In this document: positions 31,747 to 40,476 of the stretch, piece by piece | Position numbering within the stretch: position 1 is the stretch's first letter | Layout of the letters: each line of letters starts with the position of its first letter | Assembly (NCBI GenBank): GCA_024688685.1 | Contig: JAILDX010000039.1 | Coordinates: 84,203 to 148,202 of the forward strand | Origin: Saccharofermentans sp. | GTDB lineage: Bacteria; Bacillota; Clostridia; Saccharofermentanales; Saccharofermentanaceae | Length of the DNA: 64,000 nt | Reading direction: 5' to 3' | Made by a program: the position numbers and the translations under genes | Notes under the pieces: model-generated | Databases searched by the model: none | Seen by the model: only the letters and a program-made list of their open reading frames with translations | Told to the model about the DNA's origin: nothing

Positions 31747-32247
31747 TTATACTACACTCGTGCACACCCATGCTGCTATTGCTGATGCTGCCGGGAAAAT
31801 TACGATCAGCTTCAACAACTGACTCTTGATGTTATAACCGTATTTCCTGTTTGTGTATACCGGCGTTACCTCAGGCGTAAAGGACTGGAAAAAGCTAAAC
31901 TTACAAAGCAGGAAATAATCGAAAAAGATCATATCGTATATTTTATAAATCGTAAAAATCGAGACGAACCTGAAAAAGAACTGCCAGAATGTAAAGTCAC
32001 TTCTGAAGCCGTCCCATATTGATACAACACCAACTCCCAGGATCATGGCCATACTCATTATCATTAAGACCCATCCTATCCTGCGGGCCCCGTAGAACTC
32101 CTCTTCTTTTCTGTCTATTACAAGCTCAAGTGCTTCCTTCGGAGCAGAAGAAAACAGTTTCTTATCCTTGATAAATACAACTGCCGATATAAGCATAAGA
32201 GTTATTGCCACACAAAAGACGAGGGAAAGAAATAGAGTTAAAAGCAT
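31747..32247 (-). CDS. membrane protein, divergent WFD-family paralogue (166 aa)
   Basis: Four hydrophobic segments and the core YDMIFFDYFLL, which aligns with WFDGIVIDKIW of the 34417 protein and WFDALVLDCIW of the 16560 protein; the IPGTED motif is replaced by FTPEVTP. Function unknown. Between the methyltransferase and nitroreductase genes. Confidence 0.6.
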   Translation of the reverse strand: MLLTLFLSLVFCVAITLMLISAVVFIKDKKLFSSAPKEALELVIDRKEEEFYGARRIGWVLMIMSMAMILGVGVVSIWDGFRSDFTFWQFFFRFVSIFTIYKIYDMIFFDYFLLCKFSFFQSFTPEVTPVYTNRKYGYNIKSQLLKLIVIFPAASAIAAWVCTSVV

Positions 32248-32261
32248 TCTTAATCATCCTC

Positions 32262-32885
32262 CTACTTAACCGCAACAACTGCAATCCACGGCTTGCCTTC
32301 AAAATGATCTGATGTGACGGAAGAAAAACCTGCTGCTTTAAGCGCTGATTCAATCTGTTCGATCGAATAGCACTTCATTCCGTCAATGATCTTCTCGAAT
32401 TTGAGGCTGACATCGTCAGTGCCGTCTGATTCATTTACGATCATGAAAACTCCTCCGGGCTTCAGCACTTTTGCAACTTCTGAAAAACACTTTTCGAGTC
32501 CGGGCCAGAAATAGATAGTCTCAAATGCTGTGGCCAGATCATAAATCTCCACAGGAAGATCCAGGTTGGAAACATCACCCCGCATCACACTGATCCTTCC
32601 TGCGTTAATCAGATCGTTGTTATAATCAGTTGCTTTGGCGACGGATACTTCAGAATAATCGATTGCGGTAACTTTTGCGGATGGGTATTTCTTTGCAAGT
32701 TCACCTGCATTTCTTCCTCCACCGCAGCCGACTTCCAGTATCTTTGAGGGAACTATCTCCGGCAGATGTGACATACCCCAGTCAGCCATCTTTGCGTGAC
32801 CGCTGTTCATGCCGTTTACCATCATCTTGCCCAGAGTGCCCTCCGGTTTTCTCGTCTGGTTTACAAATTTTCTGTAAAGTCCCAT
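32262..32885 (-). CDS. class I SAM-dependent methyltransferase, 207 aa
   Basis: Motif I ILEVGCGGGRNAGELAKKYP, acidic loop TAIDYSE, post-motif LKPGGVFMIVNESDG. Small-molecule methyltransferase type. The ATG follows AAGGAGA, one base after the stop of the alpha/beta hydrolase. A partner of the hydrolase and nitroreductase in the ten-gene operon. Confidence 0.85.
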   Translation of the reverse strand: MGLYRKFVNQTRKPEGTLGKMMVNGMNSGHAKMADWGMSHLPEIVPSKILEVGCGGGRNAGELAKKYPSAKVTAIDYSEVSVAKATDYNNDLINAGRISVMRGDVSNLDLPVEIYDLATAFETIYFWPGLEKCFSEVAKVLKPGGVFMIVNESDGTDDVSLKFEKIIDGMKCYSIEQIESALKAAGFSSVTSDHFEGKPWIAVVAVK

Positions 32886-32886
32886 T

Positions 32887-33783
32887 TCAAACTCTCCTTC
32901 TATCTAAAATGTAATCTGACATCATTCTTACTGCTTCTCTTCCTTCCGGGAAGTATTTCACAAGTGCCCAGTCGTGGCACATTGGCTGCTCAACACAGGC
33001 AAGTGAAACCCTGGCAATTTTTAACTGCTCAATGTAATTTCTGACATGCGGATAAAACAACTCGTGTGTTCCGTAAAACAGGAGCATCGTTGGAAAACCA
33101 TTGTAATCGATGTATTCAGGACTTATGTCAGGACTGTCCAAAGGCACATTCCTGCACCAGTTTTCAGCTATCAGATCATTCATCGCCACGGTAAGGATCG
33201 GATCATAAGGTTCCATCTCTTTCCTTATATCCCTGTTGCGCCCGTTCTCAAGACCGCAAGCCGGTGATATGACGATCAGCCCTGACGGTTTATCTTTAAG
33301 CCTGTACGCAAGACTCAGAATCAGATTTGCACCTGCAGAATCGCCCATAAAGACAATATCTTCTGGATCGTAGTCTTTCAGGATAACGTCATAGTAAAGT
33401 CTTTCAAGCCATTCAAGTGCAACTCTGACATTATGCTTCGGTGCCAGCGGATAGTGCGCGATAATTATCTCCGCACCTGTCATGACCGCCAGACTTTTAG
33501 CCGTGTCGTAATGAACTTTTTCTGCTCTTGCCATTCCGCCTCCGCCGGGCAGGAATAACACCGCTTTTTTTGAATTATTCTTTGGCTTTTCTGCACGTAT
33601 TCTATGTACAGTAAATCCTTCAAAAGATATCTCTTTAATATCAAGACCTGAGTACATACTTCGTGGCAGCTTTATCACATCTTTGCCGGATATCAGATCC
33701 GACATACTCCCTTTCGGTCCCCCTCCCGGAAACCGGTTAAGAATGAAGCATCCTTTCTCAGCCACTTTATAGATAAAACTCAT
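32887..33783 (-). CDS. alpha/beta hydrolase (HSL-like esterase), 298 aa
   Basis: Oxyanion-hole loop FLPGGGGMARA, nucleophile GDSAGAN, the Asp in a YDPILTV region and a late His in CHDWALVKYFPEG. This is the hormone-sensitive-lipase group of small-ester hydrolases. Siderophore esterases also use this fold, but the substrate is not known. Confidence 0.82.
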   Translation of the reverse strand: MSFIYKVAEKGCFILNRFPGGGPKGSMSDLISGKDVIKLPRSMYSGLDIKEISFEGFTVHRIRAEKPKNNSKKAVLFLPGGGGMARAEKVHYDTAKSLAVMTGAEIIIAHYPLAPKHNVRVALEWLERLYYDVILKDYDPEDIVFMGDSAGANLILSLAYRLKDKPSGLIVISPACGLENGRNRDIRKEMEPYDPILTVAMNDLIAENWCRNVPLDSPDISPEYIDYNGFPTMLLFYGTHELFYPHVRNYIEQLKIARVSLACVEQPMCHDWALVKYFPEGREAVRMMSDYILDRRRV

Positions 33784-33796
33784 ACTTTATTCACCA

Positions 33797-34420
33797 CTAT
33801 ATAAGCAGCATCAGACCAAGAAACATAAAGGCTCCGCTCCAGTTCGAAGCACCGCCTATCCTTGTAAGAAAGAGCACAGCCGCAGCCGGAATGAAATTGA
33901 ACACACAAGCCCACTGCGGAAGCGATGTGGCACCACTTACAACAGCAATGAAAAGAACAACACCTAATGTGAGCATTCCGATGTAGCAGAAGATCATGGT
34001 AAGCGATGTATCTTTCATAAACTTCACTATAGCCTGACGCGCTTCTTCAGTCCTTCTCATCTGAACGTAGAACCATTCGCTGACACCGCAGAACACATGG
34101 TGCGCAACACCAAAGGCTAATAGGATGCCGTCTGCAATAAGGATAATTACCGCATAAGTTTTGGAGAATTCAGACATCCATAAATAGAGTCCGTAATATC
34201 CGCACGCTACCATAAGAAGTGCAAAGCAGCCTGCAAGCATTGATATCAGAGGATTCCTGAGAGGCATATTTGCAAAGGTATCAGACAGGAATTTGTTGTC
34301 CGACATTTTTGTTACATCAAGCTTCTTACCGCCCGGCACATAGGTAATAAGGCAGTCGCAGCAGCCGCAGATGAGATGACCGATCACGGCAATCAGAAAT
34401 AAGATCTTTATTAAACTCAT
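33797..34420 (-). CDS. polytopic membrane protein, DUF6796-like copy 1 (207 aa)
   Basis: Six hydrophobic segments; starts IAVIGHLICGCCDCLITYVP and ends GGASNWSGAFMFLGLMLLI. The proteins at 34905 and 48651 have the same plan, with a G-D/C-D residue pair in helix 1 and an N-x-x-G...W-x-F/G tail. The name DUF6796 is from memory. The ATG at 34420 overlaps the preceding stop (ATGA). Confidence 0.65.
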   Translation of the reverse strand: MSLIKILFLIAVIGHLICGCCDCLITYVPGGKKLDVTKMSDNKFLSDTFANMPLRNPLISMLAGCFALLMVACGYYGLYLWMSEFSKTYAVIILIADGILLAFGVAHHVFCGVSEWFYVQMRRTEEARQAIVKFMKDTSLTMIFCYIGMLTLGVVLFIAVVSGATSLPQWACVFNFIPAAAVLFLTRIGGASNWSGAFMFLGLMLLI

Positions 34421-34908
34421 ATAAACCTCCCGATAAAAAAAACTAGCCCCGCGATGATCGCAGCACCGAAAATCCATATTCCCGTGAGGATGATCCTCTT
34501 CCTAAACATCTGCTTCCATGTCTGAACATAAGGAATATCCTCGGTCCCCGGTATTACCCAAAGTCTGCTCTTTGCGACCCATATCTTATCTATCACGATC
34601 CCGTCAAACCAGTTCATGACCTCAAGGAATAAAAGCGCCTGAAGATATGCCGGAAGAAAACTCTTTACCTGATTCCAGATTGCGATTATAGCTATGAGAG
34701 CAATGGTCATAACCGTAAAGAAAGCAATCATGAATATCTTTCTTTTCTTTGAGACAGTCTGTCTGTCGGTAAGACCTAAATCATATACACGTTCCTGTAC
34801 AGGCTTGGGATAGAAATATAAAGCATTCATGGCATTGTTGCCGACACCGAGCTTTACCATCAGTAAAAACAAACCGCAGTATAAGATCAGTTGAAGTGCG
34901 AGCATCAT
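34417..34908 (-). CDS. membrane protein of the WFD/IPGTED family, copy 2 (163 aa)
   Basis: Core NWFDGIVIDKIWVAKSRLWV followed by IPGTEDIPYVQTWKQMF; closely parallels the 16560 protein in length, helices and core. Paired acidic residues in a membrane helix are unusual and suggest a cation-binding or coupling role, which is speculation. Overlaps both neighbours by ATGA, so tightly co-translated with the two DUF6796-like proteins. Confidence 0.7.
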   Translation of the reverse strand: MMLALQLILYCGLFLLMVKLGVGNNAMNALYFYPKPVQERVYDLGLTDRQTVSKKRKIFMIAFFTVMTIALIAIIAIWNQVKSFLPAYLQALLFLEVMNWFDGIVIDKIWVAKSRLWVIPGTEDIPYVQTWKQMFRKRIILTGIWIFGAAIIAGLVFFIGRFI

Positions 34909-35600
34909 GTGTTAACCTTGCCTTCTTTATTAACTGCAAAATAAAACGCAAGACACATAAATGCATATCCCCATGATTCGCCGCACGCGGTGAGGAAAGA
35001 CAGTTTGCTTCCCATAGCAACCATTACCGCAGCTACTATCTTTGCTGCTATGCTGAGTCCCATCGGGCACAGGATAAATGCAGCTTTATTAATGCCGAGT
35101 TTTCCTTTCAGAGTGAAATACATATATGCAATTGTCACGGGAATATCGCACAGATAACACCATATAACGAATGGGATCAATGCTGTCGCAACAGGTATAA
35201 GAAAAACTGAATCAGCCGCGGTAATATCAAGACCTGCGCGAAGCGCTGCCTGGATCAGCATAAGGACAATACAGCATGCGATATGGAAAGATACAAACAT
35301 CATGGGTGCAGACTTCAGACCAAAACCCATGAGCTTATACATTTTCGAGTCTCTCGAAATGCCTTTCATATCAAGCGTTTCCATTATTGCCGGCGCGAAA
35401 TAAAGACATCCGAATCCCGATAAGATCCCGAAAAAGAATGACAACACATAGAACCATGTGGGCACTCCTGATATTGCTGTGGTGGTAATACCATAGATCA
35501 ACTTCTCTCCGCCTTCCGGTTCATAACCTATCAACCAGTCACCGACACCACATAAAAGCAGGGATATAAAACCAAAGATGAATGCTGATTTCTTACTCAT
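34905..35600 (-). CDS. polytopic membrane protein, DUF6796-like copy 2 (231 aa)
   Basis: Six to seven helices; starts GFISLLLCGVGDWLIGYEPE, where the Gly-Asp pair matches the other copies, and ends CGESWGYAFMCLAFYFAV. ATG at 35600 with AAGAAGGTG upstream. Third gene of the ten-gene operon. Confidence 0.65.
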   Translation of the reverse strand: MSKKSAFIFGFISLLLCGVGDWLIGYEPEGGEKLIYGITTTAISGVPTWFYVLSFFFGILSGFGCLYFAPAIMETLDMKGISRDSKMYKLMGFGLKSAPMMFVSFHIACCIVLMLIQAALRAGLDITAADSVFLIPVATALIPFVIWCYLCDIPVTIAYMYFTLKGKLGINKAAFILCPMGLSIAAKIVAAVMVAMGSKLSFLTACGESWGYAFMCLAFYFAVNKEGKVNT

Positions 35601-35602
35601 GT

Positions 35603-36259
35603 TCACACCTTCTTTTTATATCCGCAGTCACAGTATGGACCACCTGATGCAAGTGTGTACTCTCTTACGAAGTTAGATGCTCCGCCAAGATCACTCATGA
35701 CATAATCAAGGTGGCACATAGCCGGAACATATTCGTAAAGATCGTATTCTTTCATGAGCGTGCAGATACCGCACTTAAAGAATCTTGCTTCATATCCGCT
35801 TCCATCTTCATACGGGATGTAATCCATATTCCACGAATACGGATTGCGATCGGCCGCTTTCAGTTTCGCCGTTGCTTTCATTGAAGCGATATCTTTTTCA
35901 GAGAACTTATTCTTTCCGCTCTTCCTGCACATTTTCTTCAGGAACGGTATCGTCATCGAATCCTCATAATATCTTGTAACCGATGGCACTTCAGGCTTTT
36001 GAGGCAGATTACTCAGAAATGATATCAGCATTGCACAGTTAACTATGTTTGTTTTAAACCGGTCTCCCTTCTCAAATTCAGGAAGTTTCTCTATGATACT
36101 TCTGTATTTCTTCTTTGCACTGATCCTTACTGTTTTTGCTTCATCGGCAGTCAGACCGAGGTCACTTACCAGATTTTTCTCAAAAGAACCTTTAAGCAGC
36201 ATCCACATTCCCATTGGCATTCCTGAGTATTTCATATGTTTATTCAGAATGTGCTTCAC
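35603..36259 (-). CDS. ATC hydrolase-like protein 4, 218 aa
   Basis: C-terminal half: FKCGICTLMKEYDLYEYVPA, then CHLDYVMSD and ASGGPYCDCGY, all family positions. The GTG at 36259 overlaps the upstream stop (GTGA); an ATG eight codons later (36235) is an alternative. Second gene of the operon. Confidence 0.75.
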   Translation of the reverse strand: MKHILNKHMKYSGMPMGMWMLLKGSFEKNLVSDLGLTADEAKTVRISAKKKYRSIIEKLPEFEKGDRFKTNIVNCAMLISFLSNLPQKPEVPSVTRYYEDSMTIPFLKKMCRKSGKNKFSEKDIASMKATAKLKAADRNPYSWNMDYIPYEDGSGYEARFFKCGICTLMKEYDLYEYVPAMCHLDYVMSDLGGASNFVREYTLASGGPYCDCGYKKKV

Positions 36260-36831
36260 TTCTTATAGAAGTGGAAGTCGCAGCATTCCCCTCCTTTTCC
36301 GAGTGTCTGTGTCCTTGTGAAGCCAAGCTTTCTCAGGTTCCCGTAAGTTACGTCATCGACATCACAGAATGCGGAGCACAGTTCAGGGCATCCGAATTCC
36401 TTGCATGCGTTATGCCACAGGCAGTCAGTAATAGTGATGTCGTAAAAATCCTTGTCTTCGGTCTGATCGCTTTTCTGAAGATCAGTAGTCCTCATGATTT
36501 TCAGAAAAGTCCTGCTGTATACCCTGTAAAAACAGGGCACGATCTCAAGGGCAGCCGTACTCTTATGCTTCTGCTTCCCGATAACTTCGACCATGTATTT
36601 ATGTGTCAGATCATATGCACTTTCAGACAGCTTTTCATCAGCCTTGAGCGCTTTATACAAAGCGACACGAGGCAAGATTGTCTTGGTCAGCGTCTTATAC
36701 TGATTGGGCGTCCTGCCGCTCAGGGATGCAGCGTATTCAGAATAAACAGACGACTGGGCTTTAAATACCCTCTCCGCATCGTCTCCGATTACCTTTTTCA
36801 GCCATTTATGAATCTGTTTCTGCTGATCCAT
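36256..36831 (-). CDS. ATC hydrolase-like protein 5, 191 aa
   Basis: Ends CLWHNACKEFGCPELCSAFC, then RTQTLGKGGECCDFHFYKK, very like protein 2 at 22516; the pair probably derives from one ancestor. The ATG at 36831 follows GAGGTATGAA. First gene of a ten-gene, ~6.5-kb operon (36831 to 30341) behind two iron-type boxes. Confidence 0.75.
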   Translation of the reverse strand: MDQQKQIHKWLKKVIGDDAERVFKAQSSVYSEYAASLSGRTPNQYKTLTKTILPRVALYKALKADEKLSESAYDLTHKYMVEVIGKQKHKSTAALEIVPCFYRVYSRTFLKIMRTTDLQKSDQTEDKDFYDITITDCLWHNACKEFGCPELCSAFCDVDDVTYGNLRKLGFTRTQTLGKGGECCDFHFYKK

Positions 36832-36847
36832 TTCATACCTCACACTT

Positions 36848-36863
36848 GTTAACCAAGGCTAAC
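36848..36863 (-). promoter_or_regulatory. iron-type box (one mismatch) at the ten-gene operon
   Basis: GTTAAC-CAAG-GCTAAC, just upstream of the first ribosome site and 24 bp from its sister box. A TAGAAT -10 candidate lies between the two. Confidence 0.65.
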
Positions 36864-36887
36864 TTCCATCCTATTCTATCACCTTGG

Positions 36888-36903
36888 GTTAGTTTGTGCT
36901 AAC
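36888..36903 (-). promoter_or_regulatory. iron-type box upstream of the ten-gene operon
   Basis: GTTAGT-TTGT-GCTAAC, around the expected -35 position of the operon promoter. Confidence 0.72.
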
Positions 36904-36932
36904 TAAAAATGCAGGTAATCCATATATTTTTT

Positions 36933-38660
36933 TTACATTTTCCAGTTGGCAGCTTCCTCTCTGAGCCTGATAAAAGTGCTGTATCTTGAACTGGTCCTGA
37001 GCAATTCATCATGAGTACCGCTGCATAACGATCCTCCGTCAAGCACAACGATCTTATCCGCATTTCTTATAGTCTTAAGCCTGTGGGCGATCATAATGAC
37101 AGTCTTATTCTCCGTCAGTGCATCAAAAGCTGCCGTCAGTTTATCTTCATTCTCGGGATCCACATTTGCCGTCGCCTCATCAAGAATGATTATCGGAGCA
37201 TCCTTGAGGATCGCTCTTGCTATGGATATCCTCTGCTTCTCACCGCCCGAGAGTGTTGCTCCGCCCTCGCCTATAACAGTTGAATAACCATCCGGGAGCG
37301 ACATGATGAAATCATGACAGCAGGCCTTTTTTGCAGCAGCCACAACTTGTTCGTGATCTGCATCACTCATACCGAATTTGATATTATTCTCTATCGTATC
37401 CGCAAAGAGATAGACATTCTGGAATACTACGCTTATCTGTGACATCAGACTTTCCAGAGTATAGTCTCTTATATCTCTTCCTCCTATCGAAATACTTCCG
37501 TTGTTCACATCCCAGAATCGTGCGATAAGCATCGCCAGAGTCGTTTTCCCGGCACCCGAAGAACCGACAAACGCAGTCATGGTATTCTCCGGGATCTCAA
37601 GACTTGCATCGTTCAGTATCGCATTATCGCCATATGAAAAAGATACATGGTCTATTGATATTCCGTGGTCATCAGGAATGAAGTCTTTTCCATTCTCATC
37701 CATAACAGGAAGAAGATTTACCTTCTCTGCCTCCTCTATTGAACTCGAAACAACCCTCAAGACCGTAAGTCCTGCTCCGGTCTGCTCAATATCAGCAAAT
37801 ACCTGGAAAGAGATTATTACTGCCATCAGGGCATACGTTATCGTCATATTTCCCGTTATGAAGAGAACTACAGCAATAAGCAGCAACAATGCCTTAAAAG
37901 CACCCAGTACAACTCCCTGAGCCTCTCCATATGGTATGAACAGCCTCTCCAAAGCCAGATTACTGTCCCGGTTATCGTCTATTGCCTTTTTCAGAGCCTC
38001 GTCGCCCTTACCGGTCAGATTAAATGATTTGATCACGCTCATGCCCTGAAGGCTCTCAAGAACTTTGGATACCAGTGCAGCTTCATTCTTCTGTCTTACG
38101 GGAGACAATGATCTGCTCTTCTTTTCCATCGAGGATGTAATGAGCATGTAAATTATTATACCTGCTAGTTCTATAAGACCCAGACGCCAGTCAAAACATA
38201 ATACGCAGATTAAGAATACAACTGAGTTCATCAGACCGCTCAGTATGAGCACAAGAACATTTGCACCCTGATTCTCAACAACATCCAGTACCGTAGTCGC
38301 AATACCCGTTATCCTGTCGAGATTGCTGTCATTGAAATATCCCATTGGAACTTTCTTAAGTCTTTCAGCTATTTCGAGTCTCTTATAAGCACTCATAAAA
38401 TAACCTGCATGAACTGCCTGGAGATCTGCGATCATTTTAAGGGCAAATTGCCCTGCTATGCTTACTCCAAGAAGAATAAGTGCGATCCATGCCGGCTTCA
38501 TTGTGTTATTTCCCTCTTCAAAAGCGATGAGTATGAAATAGATCGCAGCCATCCTCAACATCGAGAAAAGAGACTTAAAAAAGGATATGATTATTGCCCT
38601 GTATATCTTGCTCTTTTCTTTTCCGGAAAAATCAATTATCTTCTTTATCGCCTCTAACAT
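36933..38660 (-). CDS. ABC transporter subunit B2 (TMD-NBD half), 575 aa
   Basis: Six-helix TMD plus NBD with Walker A GSSGAGKTT, signature LSGGEKQR and Walker B IIILDEATANVDPENE. Second subunit of module B; start overlaps the B1 stop (TAATG). Same domain order and length as modules A and C. Confidence 0.88.
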   Translation of the reverse strand: MLEAIKKIIDFSGKEKSKIYRAIIISFFKSLFSMLRMAAIYFILIAFEEGNNTMKPAWIALILLGVSIAGQFALKMIADLQAVHAGYFMSAYKRLEIAERLKKVPMGYFNDSNLDRITGIATTVLDVVENQGANVLVLILSGLMNSVVFLICVLCFDWRLGLIELAGIIIYMLITSSMEKKSRSLSPVRQKNEAALVSKVLESLQGMSVIKSFNLTGKGDEALKKAIDDNRDSNLALERLFIPYGEAQGVVLGAFKALLLLIAVVLFITGNMTITYALMAVIISFQVFADIEQTGAGLTVLRVVSSSIEEAEKVNLLPVMDENGKDFIPDDHGISIDHVSFSYGDNAILNDASLEIPENTMTAFVGSSGAGKTTLAMLIARFWDVNNGSISIGGRDIRDYTLESLMSQISVVFQNVYLFADTIENNIKFGMSDADHEQVVAAAKKACCHDFIMSLPDGYSTVIGEGGATLSGGEKQRISIARAILKDAPIIILDEATANVDPENEDKLTAAFDALTENKTVIMIAHRLKTIRNADKIVVLDGGSLCSGTHDELLRTSSRYSTFIRLREEAANWKM

Positions 38661-40402
38661 TATGCTGCCCCTCCTTCACTTATATGCGCCTGCCACATGC
38701 TGTTATAAAGAGTGCTGTTTGTCAGCAGTTCACTGTGGGTTCCGGTGCATTCTACCGTGCCGTTATTTACCAGAACTATCTGATCGGCATTGGTTATTGT
38801 GGAAAGTCTGTGAGCAATGATGATGACCGTCTTATCCTTTATAAGACCCGTAAGCGCACGCTGTATCACCGCCTCATTCTCAGGATCGATATAAGCCGTT
38901 GCTTCGTCAAGTATTACAATGGGAGCATTCTTCAGCATTGCCCTTGCTATCGCGATCCTCTGACGCTCGCCGCCTGACAGATGCGTTCCGCCGCTTCCGA
39001 CTCTTGTCTCGTAGCCTTGTGGCAACGCGCTTATAAACTCATCGCATCCTGATTCTTTTGATACCTCACGGACCATATCATCAGAAGCTGAAGTGTTTCC
39101 CATTCGGATATTGTTCATTATCGTATCATCAAAAAGCCAGTTGTCCTGTGAAACATATGCCACCTGATCGTAAAGCTGTTCAAGCGGGATAGATCTGAGA
39201 TCTTTTCCGTCCATTTTCACAGATCCGTCCTTTACATCCCAGAATCCTCCTATGAGTTTTGCAATAGTGGACTTCCCGCTTCCGGAAGGACCCACGAGTG
39301 CAGTAAAACTTTTCTCGGGAATACTGAGATTCACATTGTGCAGTACTTCCTCTCCTTCATGATATGAATAATTGACATCACAGAACTCTATGTTGTGTGT
39401 TGAAAGCTCAACAGGTACCTCAGAGTGATCTTGTTCTTCGCCGGAAAGAAGTTCATCCACAGTAGCAACCGTGGTCGACACTTTTGCCGAAGAATCCGTA
39501 AACTGGATGGCGGAAAGAATTGGACCGACTACACACATTGAGAGCATTATCGAAGTCATAAGAACATCTGCCGTAATACTGCCGGAGATATACATCCACC
39601 AGCCGATCGGCAGCACCGTTATAAGTGTGCATGGAGCTATAGTATAGCAAAGTGCCTGACAGACCTCAGTCTTCTTCATCCAGTAACAGTAGAAAGATGC
39701 ATTGGCAATGACCTTTTCCTTGAACTTTTGGTACGAAGACTTACGCTGGTTATATGCTTTTATAACTTCAATACCGTGTACATATTCAACTATGCTCGCA
39801 TTCATTTCCTGCGTGATCTCAACTGAGTTTCTGTAGTCTTCGGAATAACTCTTTGCGATAAAACCGAAAAACATCAGACCAACAGGCACGGATATCAGGC
39901 ATATAAGTCCCATTCTCCAGTCAACGATTATCATATATACCCATACTGCAATCGCGCCGACGATATTAGATGTTAATTCGGGGATCATATGTGCTATGGG
40001 ACGTTCCATATGTTCAACTTCATCGACTATTATCTGCTTGAGTTTTCCACTCGAAGTATCGATTATTGTACCAAGAGGCATTCTCGGCAATTTGGCGAAT
40101 ATCTGTTTTCTAATCTCGCCCAGAAGAGCAAATGCCGCCTTATGACTTACACTGAGGCCCTTTGCATAAAGAAGACTCTTTAATGCAAAGCCGACAAATG
40201 CCGCGATAACATATACGATGTAATAATTCCACTCTCTGTTTCCGGATATCATTCCCGAAATTATCCTGGCCGCGGCAACATAGGGAATGATGCCGGACAC
40301 AACTCCCAGTACAGCAAGGACGACAGACAGCAATAATCTGCCGTGTTCCGGCTTTGCAATCTGCCATATCCTCATCATCGGATTTGACTTTTGTTCTTTC
40401 AC
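38660..40402 (-). CDS. ABC transporter subunit B1 (TMD-NBD half), 580 aa
   Basis: Walker A GPSGSGKST, signature LSGGERQR, Walker B IVILDEATAYIDPENE (first-subunit type). GTG start at 40402 with GGAGGTGA upstream. Behind the iron-type box 40421-40436 and the tetR-B terminator. Confidence 0.88.
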   Translation of the reverse strand: MKEQKSNPMMRIWQIAKPEHGRLLLSVVLAVLGVVSGIIPYVAAARIISGMISGNREWNYYIVYVIAAFVGFALKSLLYAKGLSVSHKAAFALLGEIRKQIFAKLPRMPLGTIIDTSSGKLKQIIVDEVEHMERPIAHMIPELTSNIVGAIAVWVYMIIVDWRMGLICLISVPVGLMFFGFIAKSYSEDYRNSVEITQEMNASIVEYVHGIEVIKAYNQRKSSYQKFKEKVIANASFYCYWMKKTEVCQALCYTIAPCTLITVLPIGWWMYISGSITADVLMTSIMLSMCVVGPILSAIQFTDSSAKVSTTVATVDELLSGEEQDHSEVPVELSTHNIEFCDVNYSYHEGEEVLHNVNLSIPEKSFTALVGPSGSGKSTIAKLIGGFWDVKDGSVKMDGKDLRSIPLEQLYDQVAYVSQDNWLFDDTIMNNIRMGNTSASDDMVREVSKESGCDEFISALPQGYETRVGSGGTHLSGGERQRIAIARAMLKNAPIVILDEATAYIDPENEAVIQRALTGLIKDKTVIIIAHRLSTITNADQIVLVNNGTVECTGTHSELLTNSTLYNSMWQAHISEGGAA

Positions 40403-40420
40403 TTTACTTCACCTCCATTT

Positions 40421-40436
40421 GTTAGTTGCGGCTAAC
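40421..40436 (-). promoter_or_regulatory. iron-type box before ABC module B
   Basis: GTTAGT-TGCG-GCTAAC, placed between the tetR-B terminator and the B1 ribosome site exactly as in module A. Confidence 0.75.
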
Positions 40437-40447
40437 AGCCGCCGCAT

Positions 40448-40472
40448 AAAAAACGCAGTTGGAAAACTGCGG
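40448..40472 (-). terminator. terminator after tetR-B
   Basis: CGCAGTT pairs with AACTGCG around TTCC, followed by TTTTTT on the minus strand, directly after the tetR-B stop. Confidence 0.85.
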
Positions 40473-40476
40473 CTAA

